From positions 41,054,001 to 41,118,000 of the forward strand of contig NC_083711.1 in NCBI RefSeq assembly GCF_033118175.1: a stretch of DNA of 64,000 bases. Direction: 5' to 3'. This document shows positions 44,714 through 55,575 of the stretch, piece after piece; positions within the stretch are counted from its first letter, which is position 1; every line of letters begins with the position of its first letter. A program made the position numbers and the translations under genes. Source of the DNA: Dama dama (Eukaryota > Chordata > Mammalia > Artiodactyla > Cervidae). The notes under the pieces are model-generated. The model did not search any database. It was not told the origin of the DNA and was given only the letters and a program-made list of their open reading frames with translations.

Positions 44714-45965
44714 TAGTGGGTGATATTAACAGTCTAGTAATCTCTTTAATCACCATAAATAGAAGCTCAGTCACTGGAGAAAGATAATCTTACCCTAAGC
44801 ATGTAGGGGTTTCTTCTTCATCTCTGCTGATTACCAGCAGGAAAGCAGTTCTCATCATAACACATGCAGCTCACATTGGGCTTTGTTAATAGAGTCAAGG
44901 AGATCTGAGAAGTTAGATCTATTTCTAGAATGTTCAGACTTTCTTCTTCTTCTTTTTTTTTGATGGGGTGGATACACAGCTGTCATAAAACTTTGTAGTG
45001 TTTATAATACCCTTCTTTTCAGATACAGAAAAATGTTTGCATCTTGAGAAAATTATACATCCAAACAAAGAATTCAGTTGTTTCAAAACCAACTCTCTCT
45101 ACATAATACTTCACTGTCTCATGAATACTGCAAAAAGAGTCCTAGTTTAATTTCTGGAATTATATTTATTTCTTATTTGAATACAATGGGGTATGGATAT
45201 TTATGTCTCAGCTATTATGAAAACTATCAATATGGTAAACATCTGTGCTCTGTTGTGTACAAACAGTATGTCCTTCTGTGGTCATGTGATTCAAAGCATG
45301 GCTGTAGAGATGATTTACATAAGATATCCTACCTAAACTTGTGGGTTGGCATTAAAGGTTTGCCTAATAAATAAATTGAAAATGCCAATAATGATTTTCA
45401 GTGGATGTAAGAATATAAAGGATTAAACACATTTAGCAGACCAGATTTCCCCTGGGTGTTATTAACCCACAGATCAGCAGCTGAAGATAGATACAGGCCA
45501 GGCAAAGGCAGCAAATCAGTGTTGTCGTAAGCATTGAAATGAACTCCAGAGGAAAGGCAAGGCAGTAAATTGTGACATTACCCTCCGGGTATTCAGTATT
45601 TATGCAACTACTTGTTCCATAACTACACACCTCCATAAAAGGACCAGCCTTATGCATGTGAGGTTGTGACTGGTGAATTCGTACTTAGAAGCACTATGAA
45701 ATATTTTTCCAATCGGTGCTTTCCTCAATCTTCACAGGTAAAATTTTAATCTAAGCTTATGTAAGAAGAGATGTTTGTCAGAATTTGTTGGAATAAATAA
45801 TGGGAACAGATTTTTTTAAAATAAAAATGTTCAGATGCTATAAAGACTTATGAAAATACCACTTAAAATGATGATTTTCTTCACTCCACACATCACTGAA
45901 CAATTGTACCAACATCAGTATTATCCCCCAAGGTTCATTATCACTTTAGTAGGCCATGACAGCTT
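44714..45965. other. Single-copy DNA
   Basis: Nothing recognised. 45430-45660 has balanced composition and no repeat. Frames of 98, 74 and 68 codons have no familiar motif. Confidence 0.4.
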
Positions 45966-45979
45966 TACTGGAAGTATAT

Positions 45980-46211
45980 ATATTTTTTTTTTTTTGAAAG
46001 TCAAGTTTAAATTTAATGACTTTGGTATTAACTATACACATACTAGTAAGTGCTAAGACTTAAAATCTTCCAGTTCAGTTGTGACTCCAGACAGGATCCA
46101 AAGAAGAGTTCTAAAAATCTCTTCTCTGGGTTTTATGGAGACTTTCTTTACCCTCCTGTGTTAGCCTCTTAAGGCACTGTGTCAGCCTTAAAAGGGCACT
46201 GGAAAGGGCGA
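45980..46211 (-). pseudogene. 5'-truncated retrocopy of an unidentified polyadenylated RNA
   Basis: tactggaagtatat flanks this segment perfectly at 45966-45979 and 46212-46225. Read on the minus strand, it ends with an A13 tail (T13 at 45983-45995) preceded by ATTAAA (complement of 46012-46017) about 16 bases upstream, a normal polyadenylation layout. No SINE or LINE text is visible. The sense strand is open for 32 codons from 46209 and ends at TAG (46113-46111), then about 115 bases of possible 3' UTR. I do not recognise the product; the open stretch may be chance. An unknown short SINE is the alternative. Confidence 0.7.
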
Positions 46212-46225
46212 TACTGGAAGTATAT

Positions 46226-46794
46226 TAACCACATCATTCATTAATATAAAAACCCATGGCCAGATGTTTGATAAAGACTATGATACATTTCCCATATATG
46301 TATATTTCTTTTCCTTGCAGTCACTGAAGGAGGAGGGATTAATCTCAGAAACTTTCAAATTATGCTTAGCTTTTGAATTTGAATTTTCAGTTTTTACAAT
46401 CAAGTAACAAATTGGAGAAGATACGTGGTAATATAAGGTAGTTCCTTGTGAATACATGAGTTAACACATATGTTGCATTATGCTGTTAACACATAATTAA
46501 AGATCATTTGAAACTTAAGTATCCACTGATAGCCATGAAGATTATCTCTGGATACCCATGTTTCATACACCTGGAGACAGTGAAGATGGCATCTTCACCT
46601 GAGATTTAGATGTTATCATTTCCACCCAGTCTTATGACCCTAGATAATAGTAAAGACTTTCCAATCTGTAAAACCCTTTGCAAACATGAGAGCTTACAGA
46701 AGTATAAGAAAAAGTGAAATACAAAGAAATAAGCAAAGTGGTAGTGAGCTAGAGAACATTTTGAACCTTTCAACTCCTTATTTGTATTTCCTAT
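46226..46794. other. Single-copy AT-rich DNA
   Basis: Nothing recognised. Confidence 0.4.
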
Positions 46795-46804
46795 TTCCTA
46801 AGAT

Positions 46805-47022
46805 GGGGCTTCCCAGGTGGCTTAGTGGTAAAAGTTTTGCCTGCCAATGCAGAAGCTGCAGGAGATGAAGATTCGATCCTTGGATTAGGAAGATCCCCTG
46901 GAGGAGGAAATGGCAACCCACTCCAGTATTCTTGCTTGGAGAATCTCATGGACAGAGGAGCCTGACTGGCTACAGTCCCAAAAAGTTGGACACGGCTGAA
47001 GCAACTGAGCATGCATGCACAC
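46805..47022 (+). mobile_element. Bov-tA SINE with near-perfect 10-bp duplication
   Basis: Plus-strand SINE from 'ggggcttcccaggtggctta' to 'ttggacacggctgaagcaac'. ttcctaagat (46795-46804) and ttcttaagat (47023-47032) differ at one base and bound it. Confidence 0.93.
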
Positions 47023-47084
47023 TTCTTAAGATAGCCACATATCGCCTCACTAGCGGAGGAAAAGCAGTAACTCAATAGAGCAGA

Positions 47085-47300
47085 GTGTGGCTCAAGGACC
47101 GATTGTTTCAGAATCACCAGGAATATATGTTAACTTAGGATGATCATATAATGCATCTTCCAAACAGAACCTTCTGAGAGAAAAACAGGAGGCTTTGATA
47201 GTTATGTCGAAGAGCAGGCTAAAGCCAGGAATAACTTCTGACACCTCAGTTAAAAATTCAGATTGTTGGTTCCCAATTTGAATCTACTGAATGAAGAAAA
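47085..47300 (+). repeat. MER5-like DNA transposon remnant, interrupted
   Basis: 'gtgtggctcaaggacc', 'tttcagaatcaccagga' and 'atatgttaact' (47085-47135) continue at about 47245 with 'agttaaaaattcagattg' and 'aatctactgaatgaagaaa', the order of MER5A-type elements. About 110 unassigned bases lie between. Confidence 0.45.
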
Positions 47301-47352
47301 TGCTTGTTTAAATATGTAGAAAGAATTTGATGCTTTCCAAGGGGCCTGTTTC

Positions 47353-48774
47353 TACTACTGTGGGCAAGAATCCCTTAGAAGAAATGCAGTAGCCATCATA
47401 GTCAAAAAAAGAGTCCGAAATGCAGTACTTGGATGCAATCTCAAAAACGACAGAATGATCTCTGTTCGTTCCCAAGGCAAACCCATTCAATATCACAGCA
47501 ATCCAAGTCTATGCCCCAACCACTAATGCTGAAGAAAATGAAGTTGAACTGTTCTATGAAGACCTACAAGACTTCTAGAACTAACACCCAAAAAAGATGT
47601 CCTTTTCATTATAGGGGACTGGAATGCGGAAGTAGGAAGGCAAGAAACACCTGGAGTAACAGGCACATTTGGGCTTGGAGTACAGAATGAAGCAGGGAAA
47701 AGTCTAATAGAGCTTTGCCAAGAGAACGCACTGGTCATAGCAAACACCCTCTTCCAACAACACAAGAGAATACTATACACTTGGACATCACCAGATGGTC
47801 AATACTGAAATCACATTGATTATATTCTTTGCAGCCAAAGATGGAGGAGCTCTATACCATCAGCAAAAACAAGTCTGGGAGCTGACTCTGGCTCAGATCA
47901 TGAACTTCTTATTGCCAAATTTAGACTTAAATTGAAGAAAGTGGGGGAAACAACTAGACCATTCAGGGATGACTGAAATCAAACCCTTTATGATTATACA
48001 GTGGAATTGAAAACTGGATTCCTGGGATTAGATCTGATAGAGTGCCTGAAGATCTACAGGTGGAGGTTCATGGCACTGTACAGGAGACAGGGATCAAGAC
48101 CATCCCCAAGAAGAAGAAATTCAAAGAAGAAAAAATGGCTGTCTGAGGAGGCCTTACAAATAGCTGTGAAAAGAAGAGAAGTGAAAAGCAAAGGAGAAAA
48201 GCAAAGATATACCCATTTGAATGCAGAGTTCCAAAGAATAGCAAGGAGAGACAAGGAAGACTTCCTCAGTGACCAATGCAAAAAAATAGAGGAATACAAT
48301 GGAATTAGAAAGACTAGAAATCTCTTCAAGAAAATTAGAGATACCAAGAGAACATTTCATGCAAAGATGGGTACAGCAAAGGACAGAAATAGTATGAACC
48401 TAACAGAAGCAGAAGATATTGAGAAGAGGTGGCAAGAATACACAGCAGAACTATGCAAAAAAGATCTTCACAACCCAGACAATCATTATGGTATGACCAC
48501 TCACCTAGAGTCAGACATCCTGGAATGCAAAGTCAAGTGGGCCTTAGGAATCATCAAGACGAACAAAGCTAATGGAGGTGATGGAATTCCAGTTGAGTTA
48601 TTTCAAATCCTAAAAGATGATGCTGTGAAAGTGCCACCCAATATGCCAGCAAATTTAGAAAACTCATCAGTGACCACAGGACTGGAAACAGTCAGTTTTC
48701 ATTCCAATCCCAAAGAAAGGCAGTCCCAAAGAATGCTCAAACTACTGCACAATTGCACTCATCTTGCACACTAG
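47353..48774 (+). pseudogene. BovB endonuclease plus linker, interrupted by stops
   Basis: In one frame the sequence shows IIGDWNAEVG (GDWN codons 47614-47625) and GSDHELL (SDHEL codons 47893-47907), the catalytic signatures of apurinic-like endonucleases. In-frame TGA stops are at 47806-47808 and 47974-47976. From there the frame stays open to TAG at 48774 and encodes the lysine-rich linker (KKKKWLSEEALQ, RRDKEDFLSDQCKK) and the start of the RT region (NKANGGDGIPVELFQ). The region before 47600 appears to shift frame and return. No functional product expected. Confidence 0.83.
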
Positions 48775-48823
48775 TAAAGTAATGCTCAAAATTCTCCAAA
48801 CAGGCTTCAACAGTACTTGAACC

Positions 48824-49288
48824 ATGAACTTCCAGATGTTCAAGCTGGTTTTAGAAAAAGCAGAGGAACCAGAGATCAAATTGCCTACATACATTGGGTC
48901 ATCAAAAAAGCAAGAGAGTTACAGAAAAACATCCATTCCTGCTTTTATTGACTATGCCAAAACCTTTGACTGTGTGGATCACAATAAACTGTGGAAAATT
49001 CTGAAAGATATGGAAATATCAGACCACTGGACCTGCCTCTTGAGAAACCTGTGTGCAGGTCAGGAAGCAACAGTTAGAACTGGACATGGAACAACAGACT
49101 GGTTGCAAATAGGAAAAGGAGTATGTCAAGGCTGTATATTGTCACCCTGCTTATTTAACTTTTATATGCAGAGTGCATCACGAGAAATGCCGGGCTGGGT
49201 GAAGGCCAAGCTGGAATCAAGATTGCTGGGAGAAATATCAATAACCTCAGATATGCAGATGACACCAGCCTTATGGCAGAAGAACTAA
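48824..49288 (+). pseudogene. BovB reverse transcriptase fragment
   Basis: A 154-codon open piece with FIDYAKTFD (motif A, residues 41-49; other copies have KAFD) and QGCILSP (motif B, 102-108). It then slips, so the YADD codons near 49251-49262 are read in another frame. It is frame-disconnected from the linker frame upstream. Confidence 0.82.
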
Positions 49289-49527
49289 AGAGCCACTTGA
49301 AAGTGAAAGAGGAGAGTGAAAAAGTTGGCTTAAAGCTCAACATTCAGAAAACTAGGATCATGGCATCCGGTCCCATCACTTCATGGCAAATAGATGGGGA
49401 AACAGTGGAAACAGTGACAGAATTTACTTTAGGGGGCTCCAAAATCACTGGAAATGGTGACTACAGCTATGAAATTAAAAGATGTTTACTCCTTGAAAGA
49501 AAAGTTATGACCAACTTAGCATATTAA
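49273..49527 (+). pseudogene. BovB post-RT fragment
   Basis: An 84-codon open piece with KVGLKLNIQKTRIMASGP, TSWQIDGETVETVTEF and GGSKITGNGDYSYEIKRCLLLE, the segment following motif C. It ends where 'agcatattaaaaagcgg' brings a stop. Confidence 0.72.
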
Positions 49528-50006
49528 AAAGCGGAGACATTACTTTGCCAATAAAGGTCCGTCTAGTCAAAGCTACGGTTTTTCCAGTAGTCATGTATGA
49601 ATGTGAGAGTTGGACTGAGCACTGAAGAATTGATGGTTTTGATCTGTGGTGTTGGAGAAAACTCTTGAGAGTCTTGGACTGCAAGGAGATCCAACCAGTC
49701 CATCCTAAAGGAAATCAGTCCTGAATATTCATTGGAAGGACTGATGCTGAAGCTGAAACTCTAATCCTTTGGCCACCTGATGGGAAGAACTGACTCATTG
49801 GAAAAGACCATAATTCTGGGAAAGATTGAAGGCAGGAGGAGAAGGAACAACAGAGGGTGAGATAGTTGGATGGCATTACCAATTCGGTGGACATGAGTTT
49901 GAGTAAAACCAGAGAGCTGGTGATGGACAGGGAGGTCTGGGATGCTGCAGTTCATGGGGTGGACTCCAAAGAGTTGGACATCACTGAGCGACTGAACTGA
50001 ACTGAA

Positions 50007-51187
50007 CTAAGCGGCTTTTAGAAAAAAAAAGGGGGATTTCAAGTTTATAGTGAGAAGCCAGAGGTTATGGCCAGTGAGATGCCCAGATGGTGGAAGACGT
50101 CAGACAAACTTTGGTAAAATGATGTCTAAAATTAAAATTTTTGTGATATGCCAAGAGTAGCTATGGCATATATTCTCCTTCACTTCATCCAAATATTGGT
50201 TAAAAATGTGTTTCCAAACATTGGTACCTTCAGATTAAGTAATATATTTTTGATAATTGGTACTTTAAATTCAAGGAGAAAAAAGGAGTAGATTCCCAAT
50301 TGAGGGAAAATGACACAGAAAAAAACAGGTTTTTAAGACAAAATACAAAATGGACATTGGAAATGCAAAAAATAGGTCATTGAAACAATCTGTGTTCAAG
50401 AGAGATATAAGCCTTCTCATACTTATATATGAGTATGAGAATATATACTGAGAATATATATGAGAATACTGAGGGGCCAATGAGTTTCTCATAGTATCAG
50501 TACTGAGGTCCTTATATTAAAAATCCATTCAAGCCCTCAGGACCTTTGTAAGTGGTCACTTGAGTCATATTGATAATGTAATGAATGCAGTCATGCCACA
50601 AGCTTTACTGTGTATTAGGAAAATTACACCATGGTAAATTCCTAGTTGTTGAAGTTCTCTTTGACACACAAGAATTAGTTGGGGACTCTGACTTATGTTT
50701 TCTAAATGAGACTTTAAAGGCTATGCCTATTGGACTTACAGTGCTGCCAGCAAGCATCCAAGTTACAAGTTGCATTCACCTTTGCCAGTTTTAGGATGTC
50801 AGCCAAAAGTAGTGACTTTAGGAAGATAAATCCATTAATAGTGTGAGAGTAAGTGTCTGGAACAACATAAGGCAGTAAAACTAGCTAGTCAGCCCCTACA
50901 GAAAGATAAGTGTATGGAAATAACTCACTGGGGCGAATGTGAGCAGAATTGATAGTAGAAATGAAAGGGCTTTCAGGTAGAGGTTGATATGAGCATCTCT
51001 ACAAGATTAAATTAAAATTAATATACATTAAAACTAATTGAACATGAATTAAAGGACATGGTAGTAAAAATTATTTTTTGACATTTAAATAAACATTCCC
51101 ATAATTATTAGGTTTTAAACATTCCCATAATTTATTAGGTTTTAATCTCTGTGCCTCAGTTTCCTTAGCAGTAATATATTCAGTTTT
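50007..51187. other. Single-copy AT-rich DNA
   Basis: Nothing recognised. A local run of gagaatat repeats lies near 50430-50470 (three 'gagaatatata'-like steps). Confidence 0.4.
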
Positions 51188-51221
51188 CACTAATATACTA
51201 TTTGTAATAATCTCTGCCTTG

Positions 51222-51383
51222 CAACCCGATGGACTGTAGCCCGTCAGGCTCCTCTGTCCATGGGATTCTCCAGGCAAGAATAGTGGAGTGAGTACCCATT
51301 CCCTTCTCCAGGGGATCTTCTTGACCCAGGGATTGAACTTTGGCCTCCTGCATTGCAGGCAGATTCTTTACCAGGGAAGCCCC
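51222..51383 (-). mobile_element. Bov-tA SINE, shortened at its 3' side
   Basis: Minus-strand SINE with 'gatggactgtagcccgtcag', 'ctccaggcaagaatagtgg' and 'gcattgcaggcagattcttt', ending 'accagggaagcccc'. The usual tail (gactctttgcgacc reversed) is missing or replaced. It is flanked by two similar 34-mers, 51188-51221 and 51384-51417, with 27 of 34 positions equal. Confidence 0.9.
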
Positions 51384-51431
51384 TACTAATAAGATATTTG
51401 TAACAATTCTTGCCTTGCGGGTCTTGTTAAT

Positions 51432-51464
51432 TATATATCTATATCTATTTCTCTCTCTCTCCCC

Positions 51465-51495
<31 letters not shown>

Positions 51496-51500
51496 TATAT
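51432..51500. repeat. Compound CT/TA/CA microsatellite
   Basis: A tatctata start, (CT)n at 51451-51460, (AT)n at about 51465-51484, (AC)n at about 51485-51496, then atatat. Confidence 0.92.
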
Positions 51501-51639
51501 GTAACTTATACACATTTTTATACACACATATTTTTAGTGTCAAGCTAAATAAATATTGATTGTGAATGTTATTATTATGTTGTTGTTGTTGTTATAAAAT
51601 GACACTTTTTCTTGAACACAGTGAGAAGTCTGAAGGGTG

Positions 51640-51775
51640 AATAATAGTAACTACTGCCATTTGTCAAGCCCCAAATTATGTGCCAAGTCCTACCTCAACA
51701 CTGTAACTAATACCTCTATAAAGTCTATTTAATGAATCCCTGACCCCAACAGGTAATTTTAGAAATAAGGAAATG
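51640..51775 (+). repeat. MIR SINE
   Basis: 'taatagtaactactgccatt', 'aaattatgtgccaagtcc' and 'actaatacctctataaagtc' follow MIR. Confidence 0.6.
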
Positions 51776-52040
51776 CCTTTGATCATAAAGAAACCTGGGT
51801 AAATATGAAGGGGTAAAAATACTTGCATCTCAATTCTTTGAAAATAGCTATAACACCTCAGGTTCCTGATGGTGTAGCAGCAGTATTTCCTGAAAGAAAA
51901 ATACAATGTTGTGCTTGGTAAAGGCTAAATTGCTCTGTGGGGAGCAAGGTATTTCCGGTAAGGAACCAAAAATGTATTTTTTTCCTCCTTTCTCTTTTCT
52001 CTATCTCATTTTGTTTTTGCTTCTTCGTTCTGTCTCTTTA

Positions 52041-52084
52041 CACACACACACACACACGCGCGCGCGCACACACACACACACACA
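52041..52084. repeat. (CA)8(CG)5(CA)9 alternating purine-pyrimidine tract
   Basis: 44 bases of perfect purine-pyrimidine alternation with five CpG steps in the middle (52057-52066). This composition favours left-handed Z-DNA. Confidence 0.97.
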
Positions 52085-54069
52085 GATAGCTTATACCTGC
52101 AACAGAAGCGTCCTCTAGTCGGAAACCTAGCATTAATACCAAGGCTGCATTCTCAGCTATATGAGTTAGGCAAGCTGTAGGCAATTCTCACAGTTCAGTA
52201 CGGTTATTTGGAGTTCCGAAATGCAATCATGTTATGCAGTAGTTGGTCTGCATTGTTCCAAGGAGCCAAGGTTTAATATTGCATGGTAACTGTAATAATA
52301 AAATCCTACACCATTTTAAATCATAGTTTGCCATATACCATTGGAAATAATAAACAGGGCATGATGCTGATTATTTCCAAAATGACTCATTGGGTCAATG
52401 TTTTTAGACCATAGAGAAGATTGGCACAAAAGCTATTTTAACTGTGATGCCAAATGTAAATGAGTTCTGCACAATACCACTGGTGACAAATGATATTGTC
52501 AATGCGACTCATGATAATTACTTTTGTATCTATGAGTGCTTATAATATGATACTTATCTGACTTGAATACAAAAAAAGTCTTTCATATTCTTCAACTATG
52601 GTGGGAAAGTAGCACAGGTACACAAGTCTGTTGATACCAACTATCTTTTGAAATAATTCAGAATTTATTGACCTCAAGCATTATCCAATTCTCTCTCTAT
52701 AACCCCAACATTAGTGTTCCTTAGAATTTTAATGAGGTTGCATTATTAAAATGTGGCTTTAAGCTTCTTGTGTTACAGTGTGTTTCCTTGAAAGGCATTA
52801 GTACAACAGATTAAGCGGGGCATGTCTTGTAAAGGCAAATCGCTAACCTTTCATGTCTACTTGGATACTCTGTGCTACAGTGCTCCCTAGATAGTAAAAA
52901 ACACTGAGTCAAATAAGGCTGTGCATTGCAATCGGAAAGATCAATCGCTTTTGTAACAGGTCCCCACTGACAGCCAAAGAATCTCCCTCAATGCTTTTTT
53001 ATACAAAGCTTTTAAATATCAAAGAAAATTATATCCAAAGGGAAAATATATCAACCAACAAAAACCTTAACCAATGTTGGCATCTACAATTCTCTGTTAT
53101 ATCAATCATGTATAAAATTAGTATGCTGTGGTATCAGTCACAAAGAATATGTAAATGCTTAGGAATTTATTGTAATAATAAATAATACTAATATATTTCT
53201 TAAGTGTTAAAAAGAGTGCCTCAGTATCACTACCAAAATAAAAGAACAAAACTGAAACAAAAAAGCTTCTAAAATTAAATATTGAAAGTTTTCAAGCATT
53301 CTTGAGGTAGTAAATCACAAAAATGTTTATGTTATAATTTTCAAAAAGAATTTGAACATTTTTTATATCTCAATGTTCCAAATTGCTTCATCTTATTTCA
53401 ATATATTGAAAAAAGTTTGTTTTCTTATACTACATTCCTCTGCGGACAAATCATTTTAAATTCTCTAAATCTCCTTTGTAAAAGTGAAAAATTCTATAGG
53501 TCTGTTGGATCTAGGGCTTTACAAATTAAATATTTTACTCTTACACTTCAGATGTTAATGATTGCTTTTATAGAATGAATATAATGTTTTTATTAACAGA
53601 TTGAAATTATGTGATTGTTTCAAAGCCTATTACATCATATCACAATTTTATACATCTATAAATTCTTTTAATAGTCAGTTCAACCACCATTAAGATGAAA
53701 CATACTGTATTTGTTACATTAAATCAACCTCTAAAAGATACAGGGGGTCATCTCCACCCCTTGCATGCTACTAGCTAGTCTTTATTACTATTACCCGTGC
53801 ATATGAAAAAAAAGGCTCAATCCTTTAAGCTTTAATTCCATGAGAAAAGGGAACACTTGACTATGTATACATTATCACCGAGTTATATTTATGTAAGTAG
53901 CTGTAGAGAAAAAGCTAGAAAGGAACTGTATGCTTAGCTGGGAAAAGCAGGGAAGGTCTAGTGCAGGAACACACAAGACTACCTGAAACTCTAAACTGAT
54001 GAGAGTTTGACATTGCCCTGAATGAAGAAGTAGAAAACTACATTATAGCAGGAATTTCTACAGGAGGAT
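52085..54069. other. Single-copy DNA
   Basis: Two kilobases with no young repeat, RNA gene or coding frame recognised. 52200-52960 looks like possible conserved non-coding DNA (no repeats, varied composition); the rest is AT-rich. Confidence 0.4.
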
Positions 54070-54195
54070 TTGTGTAACTTTCAAAAAGCTACTTAATTTC
54101 TCTGTGCTTCCCCCCCCCCCCCCCCACCCACCGCAACCCCATCTAAAAAGTAATGAGTGTCAAATGACATGACAAAGTGCTTCGATTTATTCTAT
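54070..54195 (+). repeat. MIR SINE with an internal C16 run
   Basis: 'aagctacttaatttctctg' and 'tgcttc' lead into C16 (54110-54125), then 'cccatctaaaaagtaatgag' and 'acaaagtgcttcg'. MIR has 'tttcc(c)catctgtaaaat' here, so the C run is an expansion of the MIR pyrimidine step. Confidence 0.68.
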
Positions 54196-54970
54196 GATAG
54201 CATCCAGTTTGGAGAATGTATTTGAAGAAACATACCCTAAAAACAGTTCCATTTGAATATAGTCTCTCTCTCTTTTTCTCCTCTTTTGTGATGAGACTAT
54301 GTTACAAAGTAATTATCAACATGCTTTCCACTCTACAACATTATCCTCTTCCCCTGTGTTTACTGAAAAGTACCCAGCACCCTATAGCACTGAATCAATG
54401 CTGTCCCATGGGGGAGGTTTGATGACAGCCAGAGAAATCTGATAGGCTGTGTCAAAGTATAACATTTGAAAGAATACTTGCAAAGCAGTTTTAAAACTTT
54501 GTTTATGCATTTACACATGTATCTGTGTATTTTTGTATCACAGAAGAGATACCAAAACCTGTGTTTCCAGAGAGAAAAACCAGGACAGTTATTTGTCAAG
54601 GGACTTTTATATACTCACACTGCCTAGAGAACGCTATATAACTTGGGGAATCCAAGGATTCTGAAAACTTTTGTAGAACTTCCCCTCTGGCACCTGAGAG
54701 CAGAGAAGCCTGGAAGAAGCTTCCAGATCTCCCAGAGAGGGAAGCAGTAAAGGATTAAAGGCTATAGTGGTTGCCAAGGGCGAGGAGATAGAGGCGGCTC
54801 CCATAAGTGTACCACGGTTCTTTAGTGACCTGGGAGAGCATCTGAATTCTTCTCGCCACACTCTGTGGGTAGATAAAAGATTTTCCCTGCTCCATCCCAG
54901 GAACTGAGTCAGTGAACTTTTGGCATGGAAGGCTTATAGTCTTGTAGTAGAACTTGGGCATTTGGTAAGA
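54196..54970. other. Single-copy DNA
   Basis: Nothing recognised. 54640-54900 is more GC-rich than its surroundings. Confidence 0.4.
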
Positions 54971-54977
54971 GATGTCC

Positions 54978-54980
<3 letters not shown>

Positions 54981-55022
<42 letters not shown>
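54981..55022. repeat. (GT)21 microsatellite
   Basis: 42 bases of perfect GT repeat, i.e. (AC)21 on the SINE sense strand at the place of its 3' tail. Confidence 0.98.
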
Positions 55023-55026
<4 letters not shown>

Positions 55027-55237
55027 ATTCAGCGCTCAGCTGTGTCCACCTCTTTGCAGGCCCATGGACTGTAGCCCACCTGGTCCTCTGTCCATGGGAT
55101 TTTCCAGGCAAGAATAAGGGAGTGGGTTGCCATTTCCTCCTGCAGGGTATCTTCTCAACCCAGGGATCAAATCAGCGTCTCTTGCATCTCCTTCATTGGC
55201 AGGCAGATTCTTTACCACTGAGCCATTTGAGAATCCC
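54981..55237 (-). mobile_element. Bov-tA SINE with microsatellite tail and 10-bp duplication
   Basis: Minus-strand SINE ('gcgctcagctgtgtccacc', 'gagtgggttgccatttcctc', 'ggcaggcagattctttacc', 'ctgagccatttgagaatccc'). gatgtccttt flanks it at 54971-54980 and 55238-55247. The (GT)21 at 54981-55022 lies inside these bounds, at the 3' tail of the SINE. Confidence 0.94.
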
Positions 55238-55489
55238 GATGTCCTTTATACTGGCTATGAAATGAGAATGAAGAAATAATAGCAGATGTCAACATAAGGG
55301 ATTGGTCTTCCAGGATGATGAAACAAATGTGTGTACCCCAAGGACACTGATGTTCATAGGCCTTGGTTGGATCCTCTCAGTTCCACTCCTCCTGTAACAG
55401 GAAACTAACTACAAAAGTCCCCAGAATTGAGAGATCAATTCAGAGAAGGGTATGGGAGAATACAGCTGCATGTCCTGTAGGTAGTTTAC

Positions 55490-55575
55490 CTGTTCTTATG
55501 TCTGGCACATAATAGGTTCTCAATACAGAGTTCACCTTTATGGATTAGCAATGTTATTATTAATTGCACTCAGTA
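55490..55575 (+). repeat. MIR or L2 tail fragment
   Basis: 'gtctggcacataataggttc' followed by 'tcaatacagag' is the conserved end block shared by MIR and L2. Confidence 0.5.

Larger units (their letters stand above)
47348..50006 (+). mobile_element. BovB LINE, longest copy (about 2.66 kb)
   Basis: Runs from inside the endonuclease domain to the 3' tail (gaactgaactgaactaagc). It covers most of the apurinic-type endonuclease, the linker, RT and C-terminal region; the far 5' end is missing. The element normally encodes a single EN-RT protein that nicks target DNA and copies its RNA there. Stops and frameshifts make this copy inactive. It is the best-preserved coding relic in the window. Confidence 0.95.

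Noticed and set aside
48001..48774. 257-codon open frame, the longest in the window, as a host gene
   Set aside because: Its sequence is the BovB endonuclease-RT linker, in frame with the GDWN and SDHEL motifs upstream and flanked by BovB on both sides.
54755..55265. Frames rich in HTHTHT or VCVCVC
   Set aside because: Products of the (GT)21 microsatellite and the Bov-tA SINE.
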